A stretch of 64,000 nt of DNA from Eulemur rufifrons (taxonomy: Eukaryota; Chordata; Mammalia; Primates; Lemuridae): positions 15,627,501 through 15,691,500 of the forward strand of contig NC_090995.1 of NCBI RefSeq assembly GCF_041146395.1, read 5' to 3'. Below, one piece after another: positions 1 to 13,363 of this stretch. The position numbers and the translations under genes are program-made. Under the pieces are notes generated by a model that ran no database searches, was not told where the DNA came from, and worked only from the letters and a program-made list of their open reading frames with translations. Numbering within the stretch: the first letter of the stretch is position 1; every line of letters starts with the position of its first letter.

Positions 1-685
1 GAAGTTCTGCAGAGAGAGTGGATACGCAATCCATAGTTCAAGCAATAAGAGATAGGGTGGCAAGATGAGAAATAAGGAAAGAAAGTGCATTATAAAAGAA
101 AGAAGATAAGGAAAATAAAGCAGCAAGCGTTACAGGAAAAAAAGACACAAGAAAATTGAAAAAATATAGAGATAGAAGAACAGGATCAGATGGAAAAAAG
201 AGGAAGGTGGAAAAGAAGAGATAAGAACCAAAATACGCTCACACTAAGATCCTTGAAATCATCAGCACGTGACGCAGCAGAAGGATCAGGAGAGGGAAGA
301 CGGGAGCGCGGCACACAGTCTGCGTACAGGTCCGTGATGTCGTTACCCTCAGGGAACCGACAATTGTTCAAAACATTAACATCACTTAGTTCGGGGCTTC
401 CCAGAGATGGTTCCGCACAGCACTGGTTAGTTCTGGGAGAAAACACAAGAAAGGCATCTGCAAGCAAATGCCTGGAAAACGATGCCCAGCCTTCTTCATC
501 GTAAAGATTCACGATGCCCACGTGCATTTGTCAGGTTCTAGGAATCTGCAAGAAAGACAGTTGCTTGATTTTATGTGACTGAGACGTTCCCAAATTTATC
601 TGGCCAGGAGTCTTTTTTGAATGTAACACCCATTAACCATTGCTTAGAGTTTGAGTTCCATGGAATGAAAACAATATGAAAATGC

Positions 686-1031
686 TTTTTTTTTTTTTTT
701 TTGTTGAGACAGAGTCTCACTTTGTTGCCCAGGCTAGAGTGAGTGCCGTGGCGTCAGCTTAGCTCACAGCAACCTCAGACTCCTCGGCTTAAGCGATCCT
801 ACTGCCTCAGCCTCCCAAGTAGCTGGGACTACAGGCATGCGCCACTATGCCCGGCTAATTTTTTCTATATAGATTTTTAGTTGTCCATATAATGTCTTTC
901 TATTTTTAGTAGAGACGGGGTCTCGCTCAGGCTGGTCTCGAACTCCTGACCTTGAGCAATCCACCCGCCTCGGCCTCCCAGAGTGCTAGGATTACAGGCG
1001 TGAGCCACCGCGCCCGGCCCTGAAAATGCTT
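686..1031 (-). mobile_element. Alu SINE, lemur type, with target-site duplication
   Basis: A full-length dimeric Alu in reverse orientation, from a poly-T run (686-702) to ccgcgcccggcc at 1019. The linker contains the strepsirrhine-type extra tract (ttagttgtccatataatgtc then tttctatttttagtagagac). It is flanked by an exact 11-base duplication, tgaaaatgctt, at 677-687 and 1021-1031. Confidence 0.95.
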
Positions 1032-2532
1032 AATATTTATTTTGTGATACTTGTGTTCCTTTGCTTAAATTCTCTCACAGATTTCTGGGGAAAGTGAATT
1101 AGCATTGAAAAAAAAATCACTATGTAAATAGCAACAAATTTTTAACCCCCCAGAATTCCACCACCCTAAAATGATCAGTTAATTTTTGCAGCCTTCCTCT
1201 CTGCACTGTTACTCTCTCAGGACTATCTCTGTTCTACACAACAACTCAAAAACAGCCACCCCGGTCGCCACCACATAAAGCCCAAGGCACCGTTTCTGAT
1301 GCATCTGCACTTGGACATTCCCCCTCGGGTTTAAGTTTTCTTTTCATTATCACCCTCTTCTGTGAGCAAGAGGAAGCCTTTCGTTGAGAAAGACAAATGG
1401 AGAAAGCATGCCAGGATTTGGAATTTTTTTGTTAGCGTTGTTGAGAGGTGGGCAGAAAAAAATTTTATTTTAACTCCATGAAGAAAAAACTCTGGCTTTC
1501 CATAGACTCACCCACGTCTCCTGCGATCGTGTCACATTCCTGCCTCTCAGTTCATTTGTCTCTGTTGAAAATTATCACCCCTGGCCTGAACCTCACAAAC
1601 TACGTGTTTGCTTTGACAGACGTGGTGGAAAAACCCTACACGCCTGACACCTGCGTACGCGAGAACACACGGAGGTGACTGGACCTGTTCCCAGGATGTG
1701 TTTACTCTCGTCTACGAGACAGACAAGATGTGATTTCTTTTTCAAACAGCTACGTGCAGTTCAGAGGTCTCTGATGCTGATCTTGGGTGCAGAGAGAGAA
1801 TAAACCCTGTCGGTAGGTCCTGGCACCCTGAACGGAACTCGCACAGCTGAGGGGGCAGCAAGGTCCTTTTCTCCAGGGCTCCCAGGGAGCTCGGTCCTCC
1901 CCAGGGTGGTGGGGGGACGTCCCGCCAAGGCCTGCGTGGGGCGGATCACCCTCGGCTTTGTGTGTCGTCACGTGGCTTCCCCAGCACCTTCCCGAGTTTA
2001 GACAAAAGCCATCAGAACATTCCATGAGGTTAACTATGACCCGACAGAGCCAACACTTGGGTTAAAAACATTCCAGGACTCCAGGGTCGGGGCAACATTA
2101 AGACAGGACACAAGCTCCTGGCAGCTGCAGTAAGAAACCTGCTCACTCCCACTCTGACTCCCTCCTGGAGAGCCGCCCTGGGTGTCCAACCGTCACCCCG
2201 GATACAAACGCACCGTTTTCCTTCCTGCTGCTGAGACCTCTCTTTGCGCTTGGCAATGGGACTCCCGTCCCTCACCTTTCCGTGACCGGAAACCTGGAAA
2301 CCATCAGCAAAGTTCCCTCTCCCTTCTCCCCAGAATTGAGAGATCACCAACCTCTGCTGCTTCTATTAGGTTAAACCGTACGAAATCGTCACTATTGGAC
2401 CATTTTTGCTGACAAAACAGCCATCTTAGAGCAATCAGCCCAGCGTGTCATTAACACCTGGTGAAGCTGCGACCCCTTTTCTTCCTCCTCTCAGCAACGT
2501 TCTCATCGAGGGCCTTAACCTCTCGTCTGGAT

Positions 2533-2591
2533 TTTTGCACAACCACCTGAATTTTTGCACAACCATCTGCACTTTTGCACAACCACCTCCT
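2533..2591. repeat. 20-bp tandem repeat, 3 copies
   Basis: Three near-identical units of ttttgcacaaccacctgaat type lie head to tail, differing at a few bases. Confidence 0.85.
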
Positions 2592-2946
2592 AAGCCGTCC
2601 TGCGCTGGTCTTTCTTCTGCAGAGCTTTCTTGTCACAGAAACATGACCATGACACTCCCTGCTTAGAAACCGTCAAGAGATCCTCACAGCCTTGCCCACG
2701 AGGCCTGTTCTGAGACCACGCGTGCCCAGGCCTGTCGCCCTGCCTGCATCCCACACTCAGGGCTGACACGCTACTTCTCTCTTCACGGGTGTCTGACCAG
2801 ATACGCTTCTCTGGCTGGTTTCCGGAAATGCTCTCCCCTCCAAATCTCTAAACCCCCGTGTCTAATTCGTACTCATCTTTTAAAATCGTATCAATTTTAA
2901 CATCTTCCAGAAGTGTTCACACCCATGACATGCACGCATACCCACT

Positions 2947-2986
2947 TCACACACACACACACACACACACACCCACTTCACACACA

Positions 2987-3019
<33 letters not shown>
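2947..3019. repeat. (CA)n microsatellite, interrupted
   Basis: CA dinucleotide runs are interrupted twice, by cccactt and by an extra aa. Confidence 0.97.
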
Positions 3020-3021
<2 letters not shown>

Positions 3022-3117
3022 CCCCCAGCATGGGTGGGGCCCAGCCTACAGGCTCGTCTCCTACCCTGTGCTGTGCGTAGACACTCGGCAACGTCACACC
3101 AGACACACGTCCCCTTC

Positions 3118-3490
3118 TGCTGTGGGCTGAACTGTGTCCCCCACAGATTCTTACATGGGGGCCCAACCCCCAGCACTTCAGACAGTGACCGCAGTTACAT
3201 ATAAACCCTTTAAAGAGGTAATTAGTTAAAACGAGACTGTTGAGGGCTGGACCCCCAACCCACCCTGACTAGTGTGGTTGTAGGAGGAGCTCAGCACACG
3301 CAGAGACGCCAGGCGTGCGCAGAAGAACGGGCCTCACAAGCTGACGACGGCGGCCTCAGAAGACACTAACCCTCCTGGGCACCTTGACCTTGGCCTTCCA
3401 GCCTCCACAACTGTGAGAAAACAAATTTCTGCTGTGTGGCCACCAAGTCTGTGGGACTTTGTTACGCAGCCCCGGCAAACTAACACACTT
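3118..3490 (+). mobile_element. MaLR-type solo LTR relic (ERVL-MaLR)
   Basis: The text follows the MLT1/MST family of mammalian LTRs: gggctgaactgtgtccccc near the start, ttaaagaggtaattagttaa, caccttgaccttggccttcc, agcctccacaactgtgagaa and gtctgtgggactttgttacg near the end. It is an old, diverged solo LTR with no internal region. The subfamily was not determined. Confidence 0.75.
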
Positions 3491-4095
3491 CCCTTCACCA
3501 AACTGCACGTTTCTTTCACGCAAACACCACGTCTTACGCAATTTTGTTTAGAAACGCATCCATTTAGTGAAAAGAGTAAACTTTCGGGTCAACACGATCC
3601 TCTGAAGGTTCAAAAACTGAAAACGACTGATCAAACTTTTCTGCAACAGATACTATTACGCCAGTCTTTACCCAACCAAGGATTTCCGAGTACCAGACAA
3701 CGGTTACCTCATTTAAAACCGTCACTCAATACACTAAACCCATAATGGCCGCAGGTCTCCTTTTCCAGGTTATTTTAGCAGGACCTGCTCTTCTAGGGCC
3801 GGAGACTTCCAGAACCATTTAGCTCGGTCCCATGAGTCTCTATTCTAATGGTCTCCTATTTGCCTTAAAAAATTAATGCAACTCCTAATCACCTAATTTA
3901 CTATCAAAGAGCACTCTGGACATTAGAGAGAACAGAGCTCATTAAAAATTAAACGTTTCCAATCTCCTTATGCAAACATTTATTTATAAAATGGGCCCCA
4001 GCATAAAATGTTTAGGGTCCACATGCAGAACAGATTGGAACCAGAGAAGTCACCATGAAAGATACAGTTCAGGTCCCACCTTCCAACTCTCCTTC

Positions 4096-4147
4096 CCGTC
4101 CCGAATCTCTCCTTGTTCCCGTCCCGAATCTCTCCTTGTTCCCGTCC
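4096..4147. repeat. Two-copy tandem duplication of about 25 bp
   Basis: The unit cccgtcccgaatctctcctt plus gttcc is repeated twice head to tail. Confidence 0.8.
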
Positions 4148-5399
4148 ACCCTCCATGCAGCTTGCAGACCTCGCCCATCACACACGCTTCGTGAATTCAC
4201 AGCCCTCTCCCAATTCTCAGGCCCTCCTGCCCACGAGATCCAGCCCAAACGTCTTGGTCTGAAACTTTGGGTTCTTTGTACTCCGGTTCCAACTTAAACT
4301 CCCCAATCATCTCATCTAACACGCTCAAATACCAACCACGCTCTTCATCCAGGTTGGATGACTCACCAGCCATGAGTCCTTTATGCTCTGGGCCTGTCTC
4401 CCGATGAAACCACACTCGGAAAGCCCACCTGGGCACCCTAACCAAATCCTGGCTATTCTTCTGGAAGCACCTTAGGTTCTACGTCCGCCATGATGCCTTC
4501 CATACCCTGTTACTGCTGCAGCCCCTACTATCTGTTGCGTTACGGGCCACCAGTTGCTCTGCGCTATCTGCTAACTGCGCTTGTGCCTTTGGTTCACCTC
4601 ACTCAGTGGCCCGGAAGACCTGTGTCCCCCCAACAGCAGCTCAGCACCTTGCGCTCAGCCTGTGTTCAGTAAACATCACTCAGGTGCCTTAACCACGTCA
4701 GAAACCACTCGGTTCCCGCGGCAGCTGCTTCTCCAAATCCCAACGCAAGAGCCAGGAGCTAAACTCAGACTCACACACTGTGTCCGGAGTCAGCCCTGCC
4801 ATCCCGGGTCCTCCTGTCTCCCACGCTGCCCACTCCCCAGGACGGTCCCGACCGCGACTGGCATCACTAGCGACACACTCGTGCCCACGGCCGGTCAAGA
4901 TTCTGACCATTCTCAAGCTCAGAGTCAGACTTTCCACTTTTCGTTGTCCCTCAAATGTGTTCACAGTCCGTGACTGGGCTTCTGCTCGAGTCCCAGCATC
5001 TGGGCTGCAGCCTGCGCTTGGCAGTTCAGCCTCCTTAGGGTGCAGACCTTGATGCCCCGTGGGGGTCTTTAGTCAAGGACAAGTGCGGCCCCTGGACTAC
5101 AGATCTGCCAGCCACACCTGGAGCACTCGCTGTCCCTCCCCCCACCACCCCTGGACCAGACTGGACAGCTGGGCTGCTGGCACCGTCCCCGACTGAAGGT
5201 GCCCACCGGATGCCGTGGTCCAGACACCTGGCTGCCCCTGCTCCCTGCCCAGGGACAAGCCGACAGCCAGGTCAGCCCCTCCACCATCACCCTGTCTGGT
5301 CCCAGCTCTCCCGTCTGTCCAGGGGCCGGGATGCCGCCCAGTCAGCCCTTCTGAGCTGGGACAACAGCTGCTAAAGGCAAATCTCTACCAGTTTCTCCT

Positions 5400-5660
5400 A
5401 CAATTGGAAGAAGTGGGTCAAGAAGTGTATGATAACCCGTCAACCTGTCCATTCTTCTCTCCAGACCATAAGCTCTTTGGTGGGAGTCACTGTCTCATTC
5501 ATCTTGTTCTGTATTCTGAGCACCTGCCCATTAGTATGTACTCAGAAATGCACCCGTGTTATCTGGAAGGGTAAAGGAACACAAACCATGTATGGCCCCA
5601 ACATTACTCAAACTGCTTTCCTGGTTGTTTTCACAACTAAGCTCTAAAATGAGGAAGAAA
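5400..5660 (+). mobile_element. Possible L2 3'-end relic
   Basis: The stretch cagaccataagctctttggt followed by gggagtcactgtctcattca resembles the conserved 3' end of L2 (..aagctccatgagggcaggga..). The match is partial and by eye. Confidence 0.4.
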
Positions 5661-6102
5661 AACCACCCATCTCCTGAGGCAACTGACCTACTTTGAGGTC
5701 AATCTCCCTGAAATTTTGTGCCGGCGGCGGATGGCAAAGTTCTCCAAAGCAAGAGGCAGGAGATGATAGAGACGAGGGGGAGAAAGTCTTTGGAGTGATT
5801 GTTTTGAAAACACTTTCGCTGTCTTAAGAGGACGCTGCCAAACGTATACAAAGGCACAATTACCATCACTTCACTCTTCGTTAATGTGAGATCCTAAGTT
5901 TTTTAAGGACTTACAAGAATATTACTGGAAGCTCCATTCAAAGCCGCAAGTATTTACTAAATGCCTGAGGGAGGCCGTGGGGCGAGCGCCCAGACACGAG
6001 ACAAGTGTGTCCCGGAAAGGAGCTCGGAGCTCGAGGACAAAGAACAGGAGCCCCCAAGCCTGGCGTGAAGGACCCCGTGGCTGCCCCGTGACTTCCGCTC
6101 AC

Positions 6103-6246
6103 CAGCACAGTCCCCCGCGAGGTCGAGGAACTGCTCTTCCCGGCAGCTGGTCCGGCAGCTCCCACCGCTGAGAGAGGCGCGAGGGTGACAGGAGACGCAG
6201 TCGGATTCCAGCGGCCCCTGGCACTGCCTGCAGGTCGGGTGACACT
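6103..6246 (-). CDS. FRAS1: FRAS1 exon: furin-like repeat 8
   Basis: A 144-bp exon, phase 1-1, and the last FRAS1 exon seen in the window. It reads ECHPTCRQCQGPLESDCVSC, HPRASLSGGSCRTSCREEQF and LDLAGDCA. Remembered human text is ECHPTCRQCHGPLESDCISC and CREEQFLNLVGYCA. The acceptor is tttcccgcccag and the donor is GCTG|GTGAGC. The exon for FU9 (human CHHLCQHC...) was searched for in 1-6102 without success and is probably beyond the left edge. Confidence 0.97.
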
Positions 6247-8423
6247 CTGGGCGGGAAAACGAAAACGGGATTGGAATTAGCAGTTCAGCATGCAAATGCG
6301 AGAAGCGTTCAATGCACTCCACCAGTTACATCAAGGGCAGACCTCAGACTCTGGTCATCTTTCGAAGGTTCCTGGGCAAGCCCGGCACGCTCCTGGACCA
6401 AGAGCCTGCATTTCTGGAGCCAGTGAGAATCCTGCCCACGAGCAGAACACACATCTAGAACTGCAAATACCTGGTCATCGGCCACACCCCCCAGAGGGAC
6501 CAGTGTGACCGTCCTCGTCTGTGCCAATGAGGAGTCACAAAGCAGAAACGTGCGCGGTGAGACTCCCCAGCCGAAAACACCATAATCTCAGGAGAGAGCA
6601 GGGCCGGGACGAGAGCTGCTTCTCAGACATTCCTGGCAGGGGAGTGGGGGCCACATGCAGCGAGTGACACGGAAGCTTCTCGCTAGTCAGGTGCCAGCCA
6701 GGCTGTCCCCTTGGGCTGCAGCCCGGACGCCTGCTCTACCAGCAACACTTGATCAAAACACAAGGAACAGAAATGTCCTTTCTGGAGGTTACCGTGAGCT
6801 CTGTGTGAAGTGCAGTTCCTTAGACAAGATTATGCCAAGCTGTGTCTTCCCCAGAAAAACCACCAAACGAACAAGAGGAGCGACACCGAGGAAACCGAGA
6901 GTCACCGTGAGGTGTGGGCAGCAAGACGAGGGTGAAGGAATCATGGTGGTTGTGGCTCACTTGGCTGCCAAGGCGGCCGCAGGAGCGAGCGCGTGGCAGG
7001 AGTTTGGGGTTTCCCTGCCCAGGACAAGGGGCTCTAAGCGCGTCTGACTCCAAGAGGACGCGAGGGAGGGACTGGAGCTGGGTGGAACTTGCTGGAACTG
7101 GTGAATTCCCTCCTGGCACAGAGCCGGGGGAAAGCAGAGGCACAGACTCTGCGTCCAGGCAGCTGCCTCTCGCTTCTGGCAAGAGGCCAAGCGAAGATAA
7201 GGAGTTATACTAAAAAGAAAAGCCAGCGAGAAAATGAACTGCTGATGGGCAGGATAGCAGTATCTCCCTCCCACAGTCCTGAGGCTCTGAACTTTGACGA
7301 CGTCTGTCCAAAAGATAACTGGCATTCCTAGGATGGTTTCCACTGCCAGCTTCGTCCTCCCCACCAGAATATTCCCAGCGACCCGGTGCCCCGCTGCTCA
7401 CGGACCGCCCACCTGCTCCTTCCAGCAGACGGACAGAGAAAACGCAGAGCTCCTCGGACTCTCCTCCCCTGAACAATTTACACACAGGAAACCCAGCTGG
7501 GCTGCGTGGAGGCACCAGCTTTCAAGGACGACCCTAAGGACAGAGAAGCCGGGACGTCCCCGCTGGGCCTGACAGAGTGGGCAAAGCCAAGCAACTCACC
7601 AGGCGCCCGCACGGATTAAAAAGGCACTCGGCAAAAGGAAAAAAAAAAATTCCAGAATAAAAATAATATTGATCTTCAATCATCTAAATTTGTACTCGCT
7701 CTACATTTCTTCTTTGGAACTTAAGGCTAGACAAATCTAACAAATGTTAATTTATTTTAAAAATATTTTGTAAATTTACTACATGTTTTCTGACTCCAGA
7801 AATACAAGCAAAGCAATTTCATCACAATAAGCTTTTCCTATCAGCTGGTCCTAACAGCCTCTTTTTAGAAATAAAATAGGAGTCTCTGTAGAATGTGTTC
7901 TGTTTTTTTTTTCCCCCTGCAGATACAAAAAAAACCCCACCATGCTACAATGAGGTGCTTAAACTTTAGTATTTTGTCAATTCCAATAAAATCCTGTACT
8001 AATCTCAACTAGTGATTTCCAGAATCTCTGTCACTGAAGTATAAAGGTGCTGTTAAAAACGTACCGGGCTGACACGTCAACGAAGGAGGTGAATCTCTCT
8101 CTGCTTTTGCTCTTTCCCGCTGCAGCCCCGGCAAGCGGGGCTGAGACGTGCCCAGAGCTCCCTGCGCCCCGCGCCTGACCCTGCCCAATCAGCAGCACCT
8201 GTGAGCCCGTCGGCACGACGGAGACCACCACACCCACCCCCCACCGCCTGCACAGGCCACTGCCCCTCCGGGAGGCGGAGTCTGTCCCTTCACCGCCGCG
8301 GATCTGGGCTGTGCTGCCTCGGCCACCAGGACGCAGCGGAGTTAGCAGGGAGACCCACAGCTTCTGCTTAGGGCTCTGGGGAGACTCACGCTGGGGACAC
8401 AGCTGATATGTAGAGTCACGGGC

Positions 8424-8512
8424 AAGGCACGGAGGCTCACGCCTGCAAGCCCAGCGCTTTGGGAGGCCCAGGGGGAAGATCGCTGAGGCCAGGAGATACA
8501 TGAGAACAGGTA
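8424..8512 (+). mobile_element. Alu left-monomer fragment
   Basis: The text ggcaaggcacggaggctcac, then gcctgcaagcccagcgcttt and gggaggcc, is the start of an Alu left arm. It breaks off after ctgaggccaggagatac. Confidence 0.75.
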
Positions 8513-8888
8513 AGAAGTCCGGCGAGCTGAGACTGCCATGCTGTATGGAAGCCCCGTCGGCCACAGGAAGAGGCCTCACAGGGCAGGAGATGCCTGGCCA
8601 GGGCAGGAGTCGGCCCTGTCGGTGGAATCCGCCCCACGACCCCCTGACAGAACCCTAAGAAAACCTGCCCAGCTGAGCCATGAAGCCCGGAGCCGTGGAA
8701 GATAATCAAATTTTAATCTACAGTTCTGGCTGGTTTATCACGCACTGACAGGTCACCAGAGCGGCCCTCACTGACGGAGATCGAGTGAAAGACGTCTCCA
8801 GTGTCCTTGAGAGTCTCGTCCCCAAATTCCAAATCCTTCCTCCACTTCTTACGTGCAAAGGAATGGAATAGTATATGGCCGGGAAAAT

Positions 8889-8918
<30 letters not shown>
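8889..8918. repeat. (CA)n microsatellite
   Basis: An uninterrupted CA run of about 15 copies. Confidence 0.97.
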
Positions 8919-8923
<5 letters not shown>

Positions 8924-9132
8924 ACATGAAATTTTTCATGACATAAGGGATTGTTTATGGCTTAATGTTTGGGAAAAATGAATATAAAAAAGTTTACTCT
9001 CCTGTGTTTTATACATGCTGTTTATGTAACAGCATATGCAAGAGATACACCAAAAAGGAACATATCACCAGGTTTAGAGTGTTGCTTTTGAAATGTGATC
9101 CCCCCAAATCCCCCTTTTTTTCTATTCTGAAC

Positions 9133-9485
<353 letters not shown>

Positions 9486-9890
9486 AAACCTCATACAATG
9501 AGCACATAATCCTTTAATGATCAGAAACATAAAACTTTAAGAAGAGCCGTAGCAACAGAGAGTTACACGGACCTCTGTTCTGGTTCCTACAGACATAAAG
9601 GTCATCGTTTGGTCCATGAGGAGAGTTACGTGTCCAGACCGTGTCTTCCAGGTGAGGGAAAACCAAGCTCACGGTTCACTCAGATGTCACCGTCTCCCGT
9701 AAAGCTGATTCCCTCTTTCCCGCTCCGTCACCGCCTCCTCACTGGGAGAACGAAATCTTACTTGTTCCCCTCACTCCAGACCTTGCCACCTGCAGTCCCC
9801 AGCATGACAGGGTCGCTGATCACAGCATTTGGCTGCGCCGTGAAGAAAACACGGGCACAGGGGACACGCACGAGCCCGTCACACACTCAC

Positions 9891-10031
9891 CTGCGCAGCC
9901 GCCTGCCTGGCTGAAGTGGCCGTCGGGGCACCGGGACAGGCACCGCCCGCCCAGCAGCACGCGGGGAGGCCGGCAGGCCGTGCAGTTGTGGGGACTCCTC
10001 CCTGCACACCGGAGACAGGACTGGTGGCACG
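9891..10031 (-). CDS. FRAS1: FRAS1 exon: furin-like repeat 7
   Basis: A 141-bp exon, phase 1-1, reading ACHQSCLRCAGRSPHNCTAC, RPPRVLLGGRCLSRCPDGHF and SQAGGCA. Remembered human text is ACHQSCFRCAGKSPHNCTDC. NCT is an N-glycosylation sequon with cysteine in the middle position, shared with human. The acceptor is gctttgtccccag and the donor is GCAG|GTGAGT. Cysteine positions are all conserved. Confidence 0.97.
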
Positions 10032-10289
10032 CTGGGGACAAAGCAGAGGGACAGTCAGGGAAGCCTCCCACGACACGGCAGCAGCTGTCTCTCCCGTCAA
10101 CGCTTCCGGGCTGGGACGTGTTCTGCACGTTCGCTTGGCTTTTCCAGGCACGGGGCACACACCTGCCACACCCCTCTCCAAGGCAACGTCCTGCAGAGCA
10201 AGCGTCTGTGGCACCCGGACCGAACAGAGCACAGACGCCGGACATAACCGTCCGCACCGTCACACGCTTCTTCCCGCCCGAGCCCCCAT

Positions 10290-10566
10290 TCTCACAGCAT
10301 GTCGAGCAAAGCACAGGAAGCCATAAACCCTTCTCCCCCCCATGGGACGGCTGTCCCAGAATCGCGTCACCAGACACTGGCTGCTTATCGGGCTGCTCAG
10401 ATCAAAGAGAAAAGGGCCCGATCGGGACAGAAGCTCCCAGAAGCCAGAAGACGGCGCTGGCGCCACGCTCTCGTACGGTCTGCAGGAGCGAGAGCCAAGT
10501 AAGCCTCTTTTCTTCACGAATTACCCAGTCCCCGGTGTTCCTTTGTAGCAACGCTAAACCCTAATA
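10290..10566 (+). mobile_element. MaLR-type LTR, 3' part
   Basis: The segment ends gagccaagtaagcctctttt, cttcacgaattacccagtcc and ctttgtagcaacgctaaacc. This follows the 3' end of THE1/MST/MLT LTRs (..aataaacctcttttctttat aaattacccagtctc..). The 5' limit is uncertain. Confidence 0.6.
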
Positions 10567-11589
10567 AATAGGAAATCAGAGTGGGTCATTGTGGAATTGA
10601 AAACGGGAGAAAGATGAATCAATGTATTACGCACATAAATATATTTTATTTCATTTGGTCACAAAGTCCATATAGTGGCCGAGCTCAACGCGAATGGAGC
10701 TTATTATTGAACTGCACAAAGCAGAAAGCAAAGGGGACAAACCAACGGAAAGGGTGGGCCAAGAAGCCCAGGGGAAGGTCCCTTCGCCACACACTCGATT
10801 TCAGGAATCAGCCCGTGAACGTTACATGGCAGACTTCAGGATCCCCTCCCTGGGGACAGTTAAGAATCAAACAGATGACGAACTAGCTAGTTGCCGCGGA
10901 CACAGAGGGAAAGGACGTGCTGGGTGACCATCCTCTCAAAGCCTCTGTTCTCCATGACACCGTGTGTCTGTGAGTGCAGGGCTTCGCATCTGCATCCGTC
11001 TTAACCATCTCATGAGACTTCAACTCTGCGCTGGTTTGGGGAACGTCTACGCTGCTTCCGTGAGTTTGTGAGGCTCCATCTTTCTACGGAAGCGGATTTC
11101 ATGGCAGGAGTCCTGTCCGAAGTCTGAGATCCTTCAAGGGAGACTAACTCCACTGCAGAGCATCTGCGGGAGGTATCTGAACGTCCTGTGAGTAATTCCT
11201 CCAGGTGATACTACATCTTCAAGACCGGCTTTCTGGCTGACGGCTAAGTGCGCGTACCTCTGAGAAAGCGAGAGGCGGCTTCAGCACCGCAAGTGACCCC
11301 AGACGGCGGGAAGTCCCGCCAACCCGACTCCAGCACAAACTGTGCCCCAGACAACTAAAACATCAATTCTTGCTCATCCATTTTCTATTTAAATTTCCAA
11401 CAACCGACACTACCCTTTCTCTTTTCTTTCTAATGATACAAAAAAGTGGCCCAGCATCCCTACTTTCATTCCATACAAAACTTCCTACATTTTCATGTTA
11501 ACAAATGTGGGGATGGACTTCTCCAAAACACAAGATGCAGATATCAAAACCCCTAGTACCTAAGGGCTGAAAACTGAAATGAGCGGAGT

Positions 11590-11825
11590 CGATCAGAATC
11601 AACCTCCCCTTTCCTTCACCCTCCTTTTCTTGATTCTCATTCCGTTTTTTGTCTTTCTTTCTTTCTTAACATCCCCCATCTCCCCCCTCAAACTAGACTG
11701 GAAAATCTTTAAGAGTAAAAATCACATCTTCTTTCGTCCCTGTGAGTCCTGTACACCCATCACCGTTCCTGTCCCCGGCCTGTCACAGGTTCTCAACAAA
11801 TGAATTTCCGCTGACTAAATGGGTG
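11590..11825 (+). mobile_element. L2 LINE 3'-end relic
   Basis: The text actagactggaaaatcttta and ggcctgtcacaggttctcaa, then caaatgaatttccgctgac, tracks the L2 3' end (..ctagactgtaagctcc.., ..cacagtaggtgctcaataaa..). Confidence 0.65.
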
Positions 11826-12189
11826 GGGGAGTGGAGGGAAACCCGGGCATCACACTCGTCTAGTTCTTCCCTCTTTGATCGTTGCTTTCAGCCGCTTTCT
11901 CTGAACACCACATAAATACTCCGCCCTTTGCCCTTCCTCTTCCTCACTCTTGGGCAAACTCACCCACAGCTTCAGTGACGGCCCCCGTGCTGGTGAGTCT
12001 CAGGTGTGTGTGAGCTCTGGCCTCTCTCCCGAACGCCAGCCACAGGAATCCACCGCCCGGGAGGAATCTCCACTGGGTGTGTTACCGGCGTTTACACTCC
12101 TCACTTCCAAAACACCACTCCTCATCCACTTCTGAGCTCAGCCCACACCCACTTAATGCAATTGTGGACGTCTGCCCCGAACTGTACTC

Positions 12190-12960
12190 TTTCCCCACCT
12201 CACTCCTGCACCTCCTGCCCCCCCGGCCGGCATTTGTTTTGCATTCCCCACCTCGCTCTACTTCCCATCACCACAACACTTCGGGCTCTGTTGGCTTCGC
12301 AGCCTGAATCCCTGTCGAATAGACGCCACTTCCCACCCCGTGACCCCTCAGTCCAGACCTTCGGCATCACACGCTGCGGACCAGTGTGGAGCCTCCCACC
12401 AGCCCACCCTGCTTCTCCCCATCTATCCGCCACACCATCGCCAGATTTTATCATCCTTATAAAATGCAAATTGACCAAATCATTCCGCTACTTAGAATCT
12501 TTCCATGGCTCACCAACACCAACAGCGCCAATGCTAAACTCCTGAGCACGGCACGTAAAGCGCTTTGTGGCGTGACCCACGCACACGCCACGTCCCCAGT
12601 GTCATTCCTCACAGGTCTCCTCTCTGGACTTTGCACTGCAGGAGTATCAAACACACGGCGCTCCTCCAAACACGCCACGCCTCGCACTGGCCGTCCCCTT
12701 GCTCTAGAAGGCCCCTCCCTGCCTTCTTCACCTGGCGGACGCTCATCAATCCCTCAAAAGCTTAATCACGCCAAGTTTTCCCTCTACAAATCCTTCCTCA
12801 CTGCTGTCTCTCCCAGACAGAGCCAGTCTCCTCGTGCCATTTCTACACCTTGTGCCCAGTGTCGTTCCAGCCTGTGTCACACGCCCTTTTAACTACTTGC
12901 TCACGTGTCCGTCCCTGCTTGATCCCGCTTTCCCCCAGGCGTGGCCTCCAGCGTGTTCAT
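12190..12960 (+). mobile_element. L2 LINE relic (ORF2 3' part)
   Basis: Recognisable L2 text includes ctacttagaatctttccatg, gctcaccaacaccaacagcg and tcattcctcacaggtctcct. Further on come gctctagaaggcccctccct, cttcttcacctggcggacgc and tacaaatccttcctcactgc. It is diverged and has no usable reading frame. Confidence 0.65.
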
Positions 12961-13363
12961 CTTTCTGTCCCCGGGGCCCGGCGCCCTCCCGCTGTAACAG
13001 CCAGGAGGGGAAAGCGAAGACTGAGCGCTGCCGGAAGGCGCGCACTTATAGACGGCCTGTCAGCACTCCACGGACCACATTAAAGAGCACGGCTCAATCT
13101 AGATTCCGTACGTTCGATTCAATTAATGGAAGGCAATTCCAACCCCATAAATGGTAACATGCTCCTAAGCTGTACAGGCAGATTCCTGCCCATTTATTTC
13201 TTTAATTAAGACTCTTTGCCTTGAGGCCCTTGGTAAGTCTTAGCAACCACTGAATGCATCAAAATACACACAGCACACTTCTCTCCCCACTCACCTAAAC
13301 CAAGTTAATAAATTGACCAAAAGAACTGATAAATTTTTTTTGTTAAAAATTAGTACAAAACCT

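Larger units (their letters stand above)
1..6102 (-). other. FRAS1 intron after the FU8 exon (partial)
   Basis: No coding exon was found. The segment holds a purine-rich start (about 60-250), a lemur-type Alu, three copies of a 20-bp repeat, a CA microsatellite, a MaLR LTR relic, a short tandem duplication at about 4096-4147, and an L2-like stretch at about 5400-5660. The remainder is ordinary single-copy intron. Confidence 0.8.
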